DNA of 64,000 bases, taken from positions 26,572,508 to 26,636,507 of the forward strand of contig NC_049980.1 of the NCBI RefSeq assembly GCF_000003815.2, given 5' to 3'. Positions 18,856 to 32,000 of the stretch are shown in pieces (the first letter of the stretch is position 1; each line of letters opens with the position of its first letter). This DNA is from Branchiostoma floridae (lineage: Eukaryota; Chordata; Leptocardii; Amphioxiformes; Branchiostomatidae). The notes beneath the pieces are model-generated. The model did not search any database, was not told the DNA's origin, and saw only the letters and a list, made by a program, of their open reading frames with translations. The translations under genes and the position numbers were made by a program.

Positions 18856-21450
18856 AGCATATTCAATTTGTTGGTATAAAATAATATGGATGCAGGGTCT
18901 GAATGGCTTAATATTGTTGTACCATGATTTTTGCCCTTTACAAGTACTAAGTGATTGACTCTGTTATAGACATAAATGAAGGCTAGTTGACTCAATGAGT
19001 TGAATAACTTGAGTTTTCAGCCCAAGAGGGAAATTCACAGCAAAGACGAAAGAACTTAAGAAGTAGAGGAAAAATTGGTTTGGGCTCAAAAAGACCCTGG
19101 CAATACCGCTTACTTTGCCAGCATGGGGATTGGTAAATATCTCAAAGCAGATGTAAGGTCTAGAACCATGTGTTTTTCTGGCTTGGTTGCCATACCCCAG
19201 ATATTCTAAGGTAGGGGTGAGGGCTGTTGTACTTGTAGAATTTCATGGACCTTGGTAGTATGCTGGCCCTAGAGCCGAGGATTTACTAGTAGCCTGTGTA
19301 ACCGTTGCATTCAAGCCAACGTTTTTTGCATGATTACGCATTTAGCACTGAGCTGGATCCTACAAGTACAACATCTATTAGAAATTGGAGCAAGGTGGTA
19401 ATTACCGAAAACCGGTGACACTGCAAACCATTATCTCTCACGGGATTAATAATTAAAAGATCGATATACTAGTACATGTAGATAATTGATGAACGCATAT
19501 TGATGACTTGCAAGGAAATGTGAGGGGAAACAAAATATGACCTATAGAAATGCACATAAATGTCGGGTAACAAACTTTACACAAATGTGTTCTTCCTGGA
19601 TAACTTTTGTCAGTCATCTTATTCAGTTATTGTCCCTTCAATAATAGTAAAATTTCAGGTCAGAAACGAACAGCTACAACAAATGTAGGTCAATATGACA
19701 GTTTTGAAATCCTGCATTGAATTGAGTATTGATTTTTATCATATGCAAGCACAGTACTCATAGCTATACAGTCATAGCCGTATTCCATTTGTAGTTGAAA
19801 GTACATTTATTGTCATTTTGTATTTAACTTTTGTTGAATTTACAATTTATATTATTTACATGTAGATGTTCTGATTCCATTGCAATTCAATTTGTGTACT
19901 TTTACATGTACCATGCCACATGATGCCAGCGTAATCACACAAGAGCCAGAGGAAAGTAAAAATCTTTAATATGAAAAAATAAAAGCATGAGGAATTGACA
20001 GAGAATTGTCAATAAAAAATTTGTTAATAATACACATATAGTTGAAATATTATGTCCATAACACAGCCTTGTTTCTAGGTTGACTGTATCAAGGAATGTT
20101 TTTTTTTATTATCAGCCCACTGCACTCTTTGCACTTAATAGTGTTGCATGAGTATCCTTTAATCAAAGTTTATGGCGCAATACCACGGGTAGCGGACATT
20201 TATGGACCATCATTGTTGTAGGAAGACATCCACTTCATCAAATTACTGACTTGTTTCTAGACTGTTCTAGAAATTACATTGTAAAACTTTGCTTTCATGT
20301 ATATTATATGAATATATCATCATTATGTTCCTCCTGTAATATGTGCGGTCTGCTGTTTTTGTTTATATCCAGGATTTCAGATTATCCTTTGATTTCAGCA
20401 GATTAGATCACTAGTTGATATTTTAGTTAGCAGATCAAATTATAAATTAATATGTAAATTTATGTTTTGTCTTCCACCTGCTTTCTGCCTGCCAGTGTGT
20501 CGCCGTTACATCATTGCAATTGTTCGTAAAACCAGTCAATCTTCTACATGCATTGATAGATTGCGTCAGTAGACTTGTGTGGTATTTGCATCCTTTGGAT
20601 ATTTTGCATTTACCAATCTCAGAAGCATTGATCACACATGTGTGCATATCAAATATGATACACTGACTAACTGTATCATTTATACCTTTACGACTTTTCA
20701 AGCTGTCTGTTTCATCCTTTTTCTTCACTACGCCGCAATATATATGTAGAGACTACAGTACTTTTCCTTGAATGTGAAAGCGATGATGATTTATAGTGTA
20801 CACAGCTTTATCAACACCAACTGCTGTTGTTGGAAGTCCAGTGATATGTATACCATGCATATAAGGTGCAACACATTGAACTCCGGGCTGAATACAAACA
20901 ACCCATTTAACCCCTGGTGGTTCAATATATATGGTCGTAAAGTGTGCACCAAAAGGCCCAGTATTTATACCGCCATGCCCATGACTTATTGTATTGGGGG
21001 CCCACTACTCTACGTGAAGCGTAGGGCTGACTGAGCAAGAGCAGTTTCAATTGATGGGGCTGAAGTGGAAGGGTCAGCGGTGGCTCCTGTTGGGTGGTAA
21101 CTCAGCTGACCCCGCAGTATGACCTCGGGTACGGCTATCTACTGTAAGGTCCTTTATTCAGCATTAGGAGGGGAAAATAAGGTTTTTGCAGCATTCTTAA
21201 AGTTTGTGGATGAAACGAGTCTGTAACTTACGAAAAGCAACACGGTGCAATACGATGGAATCAAACTTCAAAGGCATATTCATGGTGTTTTAATTTTGCG
21301 ATGGAGAAGTCACTAGCTTATATATAAAACCTACACTACGTCTGCCTCATACTCTCAAAATATATGTGAATAAGTAAAAAAATAAATAAAATAAAAACCT
21401 ACACTACATCTACAATCACACACAGATTAGTAACTTTAACTTGTTTACCT
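18856..21450. other. SUGP1 intron 1, no gene seen
   Basis: AT-rich intron DNA. Open frames at 20447-20728 and 20768-21034 are short and lack splice context or motifs. A GC-richer patch at 21030-21130 (GGGTGGTAACTCAGCTGACC) may be an old repeat that I could not assign. Confidence 0.4.
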
Positions 21451-21992
21451 TTAATATACTGTTGGATACCTAATGTGAATATTGATTACCTTTTCAAAGT
21501 TGGAAATAATCATTTCATCAGATTGTGTAAGAAATGTGTCCCACTGGTCAACCTTTACCCTGCTGATGTACCTTATGGATCTTCTTCGTCGTGTCATCAC
21601 TACACTTTTCTGATCCAGTACTCCACACACTCCCTTCCTCTGGGGGTCAAAGCTGCCAGATCTTCCCTGGTGCATGGTTTGGACAGGCGGGGGCAGACAA
21701 GAAGATGTTTCATAGTCTGCTCCTGTCCGCAGTCACAGGCAGTCTGTCCATCTAGGCTGAGACCCCACTTTGCTATAAGGGTATTGCATCTTCCTGTGCC
21801 TGTTCTAAGGTGGTTGAGACATGACCTGGTTGGCCATGCCTCCTCTGCTCCTGGAGGAAGGGATTCCTTCGGGGCGATGTTAAGACTATGTGGTGCAGTC
21901 TGGAGGTGGTGTGCCGTATGGATGCAAGTTTGTGGATCCTGACCTTGAGTTTCTATGGTCAACTTAGGTACGTTGGGAGGAGTTGTCATCAC
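21451..21992 (-). mobile_element. 3' end of a non-LTR retrotransposon (5'-truncated, decayed)
   Basis: A minus-strand frame (21992-21600) ends with the typical C-terminus of a LINE polyprotein: LNHLRTGTGRCNTLIAKWGL, then CDCGQEQTMKHLLVCP, a CCHC-like zinc knuckle (C-x-C-x8-H-x4-C), and stops at RKV. The stop is followed directly by TGATGACACGACGAAGAAGA, a very short 3' untranslated tail rich in GAA. The same tail occurs at 41898-41935. The N-terminal reverse transcriptase is missing. The right boundary near 22.0 kb is approximate. Confidence 0.8.
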
Positions 21993-22149
21993 TTATTTAG
22001 TTGGTGATGTAAAACTGGTAGCCTGCGTATGAGGGAACTTTAGGTGCTTGCCACAGACATTAAACCTTAGAATTTAAATGTGTAAAGTAATTAGGGAAGA
22101 GAGAAGAAAAGGCAGCTGTAGTTAGGCTGCATTGTACATCACACTTGTA

Positions 22150-22500
22150 GTTTTTCTATTGTACTACAACAATAGGCTTTGTCCTCAGACTGAGGTCAGT
22201 TATCTTACTCTGATGATGGCTGTTTCTTCGTATCCGAAGATCAATGGTAGGCAGACAGGTTGATTAGACGACCAATTTGCCTGGCCTGCACGTGACTTTT
22301 TAAGGTGAAGGAGTGGTGTGCACTTCCTTCTCCACCCTCTCGTCTACTGGCGCACTAAGTCCTACAGGGACAGAACTGTTTTGCCACGTAAGACGGCCCC
22401 AGCAGATGCAGGTTTATTATTTGGAGTTTCCATCTCCTAGGAGGACTTCCGACCAAGGATGCAAGGGGTTCCTCCTACCTAAATATCTTACTCTAATTTA
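22150..22500. repeat. Probable old dispersed repeat, GC-rich
   Basis: The block contains TCTGATGATGGCTGTTTCTTCGTATCCGAAGATC, which includes a GATCTTCGGATACGAAG-type hairpin, and a following segment with a 62-residue open frame (CHVRRPQQMQVYYLEFPSPR). Base composition differs from the flanking intron, and it sits just upstream (in minus orientation) of the retrotransposon fragment. Membership in the same element is possible but unproven. Confidence 0.35.
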
Positions 22501-22636
22501 ATTTAATTAACGGAATCATGAACTAGAAACCCTCACAAGGAACACTTGTACAAGCAGTTACGGTTTGAATTAACATGCAGCTGCTACAGATAGATTCACG
22601 CACTCATTCACATGTAACGTTAATTCACCCTTATCC

Positions 22637-22915
22637 GGTGCAATGGCCTAGTGGTTAGAGTGTTCGCCTTGCATTCGGTAGGTCGTGAGTTCGATCCCCG
22701 GCCGAGTCATACCAAAGACTTTAAAAATGGTACATGCTTCTTTCTCTGCTTAGCACTCAGCATTCGGGAAAGAGTATGGAAGTTGAACACACACCACTAC
22801 CAGTGGACTAGCCCCCTGCTGTAGTAATTGCGTTGTGTGGCCCAAGGGCTACTGAATCGGAGATGGGCGCCGCCCTATGCGCCATTAGGCGCGGGAAGGA
22901 CTTTAACTTTTTAAT
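22637..22915 (+). mobile_element. tRNA-derived SINE with intact A and B boxes
   Basis: The head reads GGTGCAATGGCCTAGTGGTTAGAGTGTTCGCCTTGCATTCGGTAGGTCGTGAGTTCGATCCCCGGC. It has an A box (TGGCCTAGTGG, 22645-22655) and a B box (GAGTTCGATCC, about 22687-22697), as in a tRNA gene with internal Pol III promoter. It does not close a clean acceptor stem and is followed by about 200 bp of unrelated body ending GCGCCATTAGGCGCGGGAAGGACTTTAACTTTTT, so it is a SINE and not a tRNA gene. Confidence 0.8.
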
Positions 22916-25814
22916 CCGTTGGGTAACCTATATCCGTCGTTTTCAAGAGCAGGGTATTTAGGGCTAACATGCCAACAAAATGTCAGTTCAAACTGCTATA
23001 TTTTGAAAATATTACAATTTGAAACAGCCGTCCGTCGACTTGATGTCCCTAAATGTGCTGTTTTGAAAAACAACGAATATAGGTTACCCCTCGAATAGAG
23101 GTGAACTAACGATAGATTGAAAAAGTAAAATGTCTGAATTTTTTTCTACCTGTAAAATTGTCCATCACTCATAAAAGTCATATCTATCCCTGAAATCTTG
23201 AATCTTTTGTGAAAATTGCAGGTTGCAGGGGACTGCGTTTCCAGCCCATCAGGCCGTAGTAAAAAGCAATTGACTGTAGAGTTGGCACATCACACACTTT
23301 GATTTACAGTGCAAAGTACTGTTTTTGTGGGATTTCCCATTAGGTAGACATTTAAAGGATGGCCACAACAGTCCGAGCCACTGAGCCATGACAGCTGCCC
23401 TTTTGCGACTGCCCTGTTTATTGTACACACAACATTTATGCTGCACATGTGACATTATAAAGGCAGTGTCTTGACATGTTTGATGATGCTTCAAGGCAGT
23501 AAAATGTTTAGATGTCATCTGAGATGATTAAGTGTTCCCCAAGTTTCAATATAAAAGTTAACTTGGAAAGGTACTGATTAATCTAGAGGGACTTTTTGCA
23601 GAATGTTTGGAACTACTGTCACACTTGCAGACAAAGCAATTACCCAGTTCTTTATCATATTACTAAGTTTCTACAGTCAAACTTGGTCCAAGTTAACAGG
23701 GGCATGTTGTTGCTTATGTGTATCCAGGAACGAAGAGGATAAGTAAGTAAGTAAGTAAGTACAAGTCGGATACTCCATATGATTTAAGACTATCAGATAT
23801 TTCTTTGTAGCAAAATGGATTCATTGTTTTAATTAATTGCCCATTCACAAGTTTTCACAGATAACAGGTCTGGACCTGATCTTCATGACCTGAAATGTAA
23901 CAGTAAGTTACTGTACCTGAATCATGTTCTGTTTCGGTACCCACCCCTCATGTTAATGTAACTGTATCCATTCAGCTATGTGTTTGCAAAAAAAGATTTG
24001 TACTTGTAGCTTTTACATAAGCATGTAGCCTTAACGGCAATGCAATTTGACAAACTGTTAAAGTAATGACTTTCCCTGCTCCTTTCTTGTGTGACACTGA
24101 ACCCGTGATAGGCACAAGAACTTTTGTTAGCGTGCTATGGTTTGTAATGAGTCCTTACAAATAGACAGCCGAGGGCTCCCGACTTTGAAAACCCAGTCCC
24201 GCATTAGCCCATATCTCGAGTCATTCTGTAGTAATTTGTGCAGAATGATCAGCTTGGACAGTGAGTAATGATTGTGCTGGTGCGACCATTGATGGAGATA
24301 AGACAGGGATGGACCTCTTCCTGTCCTTTGGCCTGGTAAGGAGCGGAACGTTTGGATACAGCAGCTGGCAGTGATTGAGCAGGGATGTTCTTGGCTCTGC
24401 TGGCTATCCCACATACAGAACACTAGTTCGATTTGTCTTTGCCAGCTGAAAAGATGATAAGGAATATTTGAGGATGATTTATGGCTCGAATTCCTAAAAA
24501 AAGAGACAAATTTTGCCTGCACCACTCTATTGTCTCTTTTTGATGAATTTTTAATCGTTGTAGATTGATTTTTAATTCAGTGGCCATGGCAACTCTGCGG
24601 TTTTCACTTACACTATCTGGTGTCGAAATTGAGACTGACATTCTGGATGCAGCCATTTTTATTGGCTTTAATAATACAGCCATGGGCAAATGGATTAAAA
24701 GTCAACTTCATTAAGAAAAAAATAAGATACATGATTACAACCACATCATTTTTGAAGTCATTTCCAGTTATAAGTGATGTACAATATGTAATTTCATCTT
24801 CAATAGTGCAAGCTTATGAATAAAGCTTACATATGTATGTATCTGGATTTATAAAACTGACATGTGACGCACTTGCATTGAAATTCCAGGATATGTTTGG
24901 CGTACACATCTAATGGCAGTTGAAACTTCACATTTGGACTGTAGTCCATCAAGGACAATCTACAATCACATTCAGACCACTAGAAAATACTCCCTTCAGT
25001 TAGCACACTCATTGAATTTCCAATACTGTGTAAGTTTTACACATTGTAAATGTGCCTGACTGTCTGGCAACATTTCACCACATGGGAGAAATTTGGTAGT
25101 TTTATTGATTGTTTTATGCACGCATCCAATAAGTCAAGCTGAAAATATGGGATAGGGCTATAACTTTACTTTAGTTTTATGTAACATTTTTAAAGGATCA
25201 ATGAGTGAGTGTGACAGGAGAACATGCTTTTAGATAGGAATTCAATGTAAGTCTAATATAAAGGGATGTACACATGTAAATGATGAAACGTAAAGTCATT
25301 ACTTGTAGATACATGTACACACACATTTACATTTGCAAAGCTTGTACATGTATGAGATTAAAGTACGACTGGTACATTTTATGACTAACAAAAATATTGA
25401 TCATAATATTCAACATTTCATGTACACATTTGCACAAAGTATATTTTTGCAACAATGATTTTTTTTGGGAGGGGTCAACAATTTAGGGACAAACAAAGAT
25501 AATACTGAGAGTAATGACAATTTTCACATTGCCAGTTTGAAATAGGGTTGGTTCATCTGATTGACCCTATGACGTAATATGAGTTACATGAAAAACAAAA
25601 ACTTATTGCAGATAGTGTTTTACACCTACATGTAACTTAGCTTTGAACAACTACCATGTCACCCCCAGAATATCACTGTCTACACCTGTAGCCTCCACTG
25701 TTTGACATTCTGCCACCCCTTTGCAAGCTTTTCCAAGGTTGCAAGATCTAGAGATTACTCGATGAAAGTGCTTGTATCAAGTGAATGCAGATTGGACAAT
25801 TCTAAGTGGTATGT
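22916..25814. other. SUGP1 intron 1, no gene seen
   Basis: AT-rich intron sequence. A short (AAGT)n microsatellite sits at about 23741-23762. Open frames at 24127-24689 on the minus strand read as unstructured peptides without conserved motifs. Confidence 0.4.
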
Positions 25815-26060
25815 AACTTGCAAGTGTCACATATATAATAGCCTGTATATGTACATGAGAGAAATGCTTATATAGACAAAGATTCTTTTTCCATGTGCAA
25901 TACCTATTGTGCCTAAGAAATGTACTCTTACTTATGCAATAGTGGACACTAGTACTTCGAATTACTCCCTGTACAGTAGCTTAGATACACTGTTTTTGAC
26001 AAATGTACTATTTGTTTTACGAATAAAGCTTTGAAAAAAAAAAAAACTTGCAAGTGTCAC
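25815..26060 (+). mobile_element. Retroposed poly(A)-tailed sequence with 16-bp target duplications
   Basis: AACTTGCAAGTGTCAC occurs at 25815-25830 and again at 26045-26060. The 214 bp between ends with AATAAA (26022-26027) and a run of about 12 A. These are the hallmarks of target-primed reverse transcription of a polyadenylated RNA in the plus orientation. The body has no open frame or tRNA head, so it is either a piece of some mRNA 3' untranslated region or a 5'-truncated element. The near-perfect duplications suggest a fairly recent insertion. Confidence 0.85.
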
Positions 26061-29000
26061 TTTCAAAGTCATCCATTCAAGAGCAGATCAAACAAGCTCA
26101 GCAAATCTGAAAGTCGTATTCACAGTTTACTTCGGGTGAGGCAGAGGATAACGACCCCTAGGCACACCCTTGATGGACCTGAGGGCAGGGTGGTAATTTA
26201 CTTTAGTGCCTTTGTGTGAAGTAGATTTGCATGCTTCAGCAGATGCTAAGCACAATTATTGTACACCCAGGACTCCGTCAGCAGTCTAAACCTGACTTCA
26301 ATCTCATCTGCTGAGTTAGTCATCCTCTAAGACTTCAGACAATTTCTACTAAACTTGGCTCAAAAAGTTTTGAAACTGGGTTTCGGCTGATCATAACGCT
26401 GTGCATTGCATTGTATTATATATCATTGGAAAGATTGTTTAGTGCTTTTCACAATGATATGTCATTTTGTTTATGATTGTACACATTAATGGGTTTTGCA
26501 AAAAGGCTACTAACATGTATGTGAGCAGGCTGCAAAAAGTACTTAAATTTTCCTTTATCTTGCATCTGTTGTTATTCAATGATTAACATAATCATTGCAA
26601 ATCTTGTATATGATACATCATTTGTTATGATCATGCTTTTGTGAAAGAAGAATCATTGATGAACTTAATGGTTTGCCTCAAAAAGTTCCAAGATCCCCTG
26701 CCGATGTCAGACACTGTGTTGTCAGGAGACTTATTACCTTGGCACACTTGTCTTGTGCTCATTCACATACATGTAGTCATCTATTGTGTTCAACTTGTGA
26801 ATGTAGGATCATGACAAATTTGGCATCATTGTGAAGGGTAATAAACAGGTTTCCAATCATGCATTATATTAAGCTCTATACAGTTGACAAAGTATAACTA
26901 GAGGAATGATTCATCAAATTTCAGTTTCCAAACTTTTTTGTGCCATCAGCTCAATAGTGCTTGTCGACAAAAGTTTCGCATGTGTCATCCTTCTGCAGAT
27001 AACTGGAAAGGTTCACGAAAGTTTGAACTGTGGAACGTGACCCATTTACCTTGCCACGACTGGCTTCACTTGCGCTCAGTTAGTAACCCACAGAGCTCAC
27101 ATCCTGTCTGTATCTATCTGTATAGTAGGACCACATAGAGACCAACTCAGCACTACTTAATGTCACATACAGACACAGCAAGCTTTTGTAGTAAATGTAT
27201 GCAACAAATTTGCAGACAGTCAGGTGCCATACTCCAAAGCCAGCACTTAAACTAAAGGCTGTTTTCCAGACCTGATTGCCGGAGCCATTTTAGCAATCTG
27301 ATAGAACTGCCAACATGGTAGAATAATTTACAATCTGCCCTTATCAGAGTCACAAAATGCATTATGCAGCATGGCTGCTGTACAGTTGTTATTAGACATG
27401 ATATGTACATATTAATGTCATCAAAGACTTTGGTAAAGCAGCATTGTAAATAGCGGCAGGTAAATGTAGCATTATTGATTGAACATAATACGTTTGTCAA
27501 AGACTTGATTCTTGATACCATACATAAAATGCATAAAAGGGTTTTAAATGTACAAGTAAAAATTTCCAATCATGCGAGGAATTTTCAATTATCACACATC
27601 TAAACTTTAGCTTGGTCAGATAAAAGTCATTCATGTAATGGCTCTGCTGCGAATAACATTCTGGCCTCTGAGAGCAGGCAAATTCAGGGTCGTACGAATA
27701 GTGCAATTAATGGAGGGTTGCTGCTGGTTTGTACCCTGTAATATGCATCAAAGTCCTACTTGATTCTTGAAGAAGCATCATATTTTGACACCTCTAGAGG
27801 ATGGCTGCTTTACGCTTACATTCACTGGTGAAATCAGTATTGCTGCTACTTCAGTAGTATTATGCAACTGCTAAGATAAGCAGAATGGGGAATTTCATGA
27901 AGAAGTGCAACTCTGAAATCAGTCGGGATAGTCAGATGACCATTGCTATTGTCAGATGAATTTTAAACTAAGTCTTTCTGCTTTATTAGACTAGTCTGTT
28001 TTTATTTCTGTTGCTTATCCCTCGTACATTTAATTGTGGCCCTTAGTCAGGTTGTCGTGCCCTTGACCACCCCCCTGTCCAATGTCAGGTTAGCCCCCTG
28101 CGGTCAGCTGTCAGCAGGTCAGTCCGTCTGGCATGACCCTAGGGATGTGTCCAGTCTAGCATGGGTTGCTTCTAGAGGCCAGAATGTTCCAGAGGGTGAG
28201 CTTATCAGAGTGGCCGCATATTTGTAGTGAGAGAGACAACCATGGTTGACAGGATTATACAGAAGATAGATGGTTTGTTGGTCGTGTGGCACAGAGTGAC
28301 CTTGAAGTTGGAAACAAAGTCCTGGTGCCACCAAGGAGATCCAGGATTCTAGTTTCTACACATGTATGTGTACAGTCAGGCAGTTGCAGTTGTTAAATGG
28401 AGTTGACGACTCTTTCCACAACTATTGTATGCAGAGATGATTTTTTTCTATGAAGTTACATTTATTATGTACACTGCATGAGCCTTTGTGCTGTTTTACT
28501 GACAGGTGAACAGGAAACCATTTTAGATATAATATTTGAGAAAAAGATATACATTATGTTACAGTGTGGATAAACTTGCAGCTCAATCTTGCTCTAAACC
28601 TCTAGGGAAAGCCCTGTCTATTTTTTTTTTTTTTTTTTTAATTAGAGCTCAGTACAGTAGCTATATACAAGCTTCCACTGTACATCTTAGATTCTCATAT
28701 GGGCATAATCCCCGATGGGCATAATTTTATCAAGTCAGTCTGGTTTTACAGTCCAATGCATCTTAAAGGGAGAAATTGGCTGATAAGATATGGAAAGGCC
28801 AAAGATTTATTGCTTGTCCTCATCTTTATTTCACCAGCTTGTCAGGGTATGATTTGATTTTACTGTAGCCTGCAGAAAGTAATCAGTCAACAGACACCTC
28901 CGGCTCAACACCGATGAAAGGATATAATTGTGCTCAATTTTCAAAATGGAACAATTCTGAGTTCACTGAGAAATGATTTGTTTGGCATGTGAGACTGAGA

Positions 29001-32000
29001 CACTCGGAATGGAATAAATAGATCTGAAAGGTACAAGTGCTGTAATCTGATTTTTGTTGTGGACTAGATCTTCTCTTTGCAACTAAGTTTTTCTATCTAT
29101 ATGATCTATTCAAATGGATTCTACGAAATATAGGATTCCAAAACAAAGAGAAGCAACCGTCAAATAGTTTAAGCTTTGGTATGTAGGGTCATGTCCATCT
29201 CATGAGAGTCCAAGTCCAAGTCTGTCTCTGTTTCCAAAGCCACACAGTTGAGTCTGGACTACAGCCGATTGGCTGTAGTGAAGTGACGGCCTCCCAAAGA
29301 CAAAGTGAATGATCTCAGCCCATCTGGCTGTTGCACCACTACATGTCATGTGATCATGATGAAGTCAGGAACACAAGCTAAGTTGTCAGTGATGACTATT
29401 GTGGCCTTTTTGTTAGTAAATAAACTTTGTGTGGTTTCTGTTTTCTTGTCCTTATCCAGGGAAGAAAAGCATAGATGCTGGTATAATCTCCACCTTTGCC
29501 CCTCAGCAATGGTTGCATACATCATACAATATAGAAGTTAGTTCTTCAGCAACTTACCAAGATATCTTTAACTTAAATCACAGCACTTGTGATAAATGAG
29601 AGAAGGTTTCATGAGGAATCTGGTCCGTTTTGCATCCCTTATCTCGTGCGCACCTCTGCTGCGGTTACATGCCCCCGGGGACCAGTGTGCGTTGCACCAT
29701 GTTTCAATAATAACATCAGCATTTGTCAACAGTATAAATCATGCCTTCGGCAATGAGAAGATTTTATGAAAGATGCCATATACAATCCCAAAGATCAAAG
29801 ATTCGAGCTGCTTTGTCTGGATATTGTATTATCTGTGTCCTTGCAGGAAGCGTGATATTGGCTTTTGTAACCTGCTGTGATGGGCTGATAAGCGGTAGTT
29901 GATAGGGGCAGGTTCAAAGTAGAATACTCTCCGGTATTACACTAAATTCTTTATACAATATCACCACATTGATATATTGTGGGGCAATGAAGCAAGACGA
30001 TCTTTTCCTTACGGCTGAACTCTAATGTAACCTTTAGACAAAGCCTCTCAAGAAGGAAATATCCAGTGTTTTAGTGGGTTGTAAAGTATATTGTATATTG
30101 AATATAAAGATAAACCCATGTGCTGATTATGCATGTCAGAGGATCGCCGGGTGCAGGGTGTGTCTGTTGTTATGAATACAGATTTCATACTTGTGGGGCC
30201 TGTCCCTGGTGCTGAATACAACATGAAGAAGATGGCCTACTTGTGCATGTTGTGTGTTTTCTCTGGCTGATTTCTTCTTTGTATCTGTCCTTGGTACTGA
30301 ACAGCCAATACTAAGAAAAAGAAGCTACATGTATGTACATTAATTTGACTGAACAAAATTTGTGCCTCTTTCAGTACAAATTGGCATGTTACTTGTGAAA
30401 CATTTTGATTTCCAGAGGAACCTGAAGCTGTTATTGATCTAGCATCACTGTTCTGATTTGACATGATGTGATAAAAAAAGTGGTCATTCTGAATTGAATA
30501 ACTCCAAATATCCATTTGAAGCAGAATATTGCCCTGATGCTGAATTTTATTATTGAAAGCTCCAGTATATAAAGTATTAGCCGGGGTCCAGATGACTATG
30601 AACCACGTCCCTTCCATAGCTGAACGTGAAGTTTATTGGATCAATAATCCTGTCTGCTTTGGTGCTCTTTGGTTGGAATAAAGCTTAAGTTATTGTGGTA
30701 GCAGTCTCTGTCCTTCATGGTGATTTTGATGCCATTTTATTGGCTGACCGTATGTCTTTGAACTTGTGAAACATTCTTGTTAGTAAAAATTCTGCTCTAT
30801 CTGCTCTCAGGAGGGATCTTTAATTCAGTTTGTTATTGGCTACGTATGCTTTTTAGTTCTGCTCTCGTACAAATGCTCATCATCGTAAATCTGGAGCAGC
30901 TGGTCAAAAGTGAACATATGAAATCTATCAGTAATTTCTGTTTTCTCTTTGCAAAATATTACCAGCAATTGCGCTCTCCTTGGTCGCAAGTTGGTGTTGA
31001 AGGTAGTGTAGCTGGGGTTCCAATTACCAGCTAATGAACTGTGAACTTATATCCACTCCTCACTCCTTTTTACTTGTTGTTTCTCTAGATAGAAAAACAT
31101 TATCAGTAATTGCCCTGTCCTTGGTGCTGAAAGTAGTGTAATGGGATTCCATTACTAGCTATGCACATAATACTGCATTCCCAACAAATCTGCCTTTTTG
31201 CATATCATTTCTATATTTACAATGTACCACCTCACTAAGTGTGACATTCGATCCATACCAATATGATTTCGGATTAGTTTTTGGATTTGCTGCTTCGTTT
31301 TCAAACACAAGAAAAGGAGATCATGTACACTGTAATTAATAACAGTGTAAATTGAAAAGTGTTTATAGGTATCAACCAGACTGGTTGACTAGATATGTTT
31401 TCCCTTGTAGCATTTTGGGTGTAGCACAGGATTTCATTTGTGGGCTGCATTGTTTTCCAAGAAGCAGTGGCATTGCAATGGTGCATCTGATGTAGATGAT
31501 TCCACCTCAAATTTACCTGACAGTTTTGATTTCAAAGCAATGTCTAACCATATAAAATGCTTGATTAAGTTTTGACATTCCCATCTTGACAGGTTTATTA
31601 TTTGTGTGCCAGCGTTGATATGCTTTAGTTCAGGTTGTCTGACAGGTGATCTGATCAAATCTTAAGAAGTGAAGTTATTTCTGTTTCCCTTTAAGCAAAC
31701 GGCCATAGCATAGAATATCCTTGAAAAGGTTGTGTTGGGAGTGAATGAAATTACAAGCTCATTAAATCCCACATTCCCAGTTATGTTTATATGAACAGTT
31801 CCTATGTACCATACCTATTGTGCCCAAGGTTTTGTCAGTGTCTATCTATGTGTCTTTCCCTCATGCATGGACCCAATAGGGGCTGTAATAACCTCCATGG
31901 TTATTTTCAGCTGACCTAGCTGACCCACATGGCGGGGCACCAGCCATGTGATTGGGCTATCAGACAGAGGGCAATTAACAACTCCTTCAAAGCACAGTTT

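Noticed and set aside
22637-22710. Possible tRNA gene
   Set aside because: A and B boxes are good, but the acceptor stem does not pair cleanly, there is no immediate T-run terminator, and a long SINE body follows.
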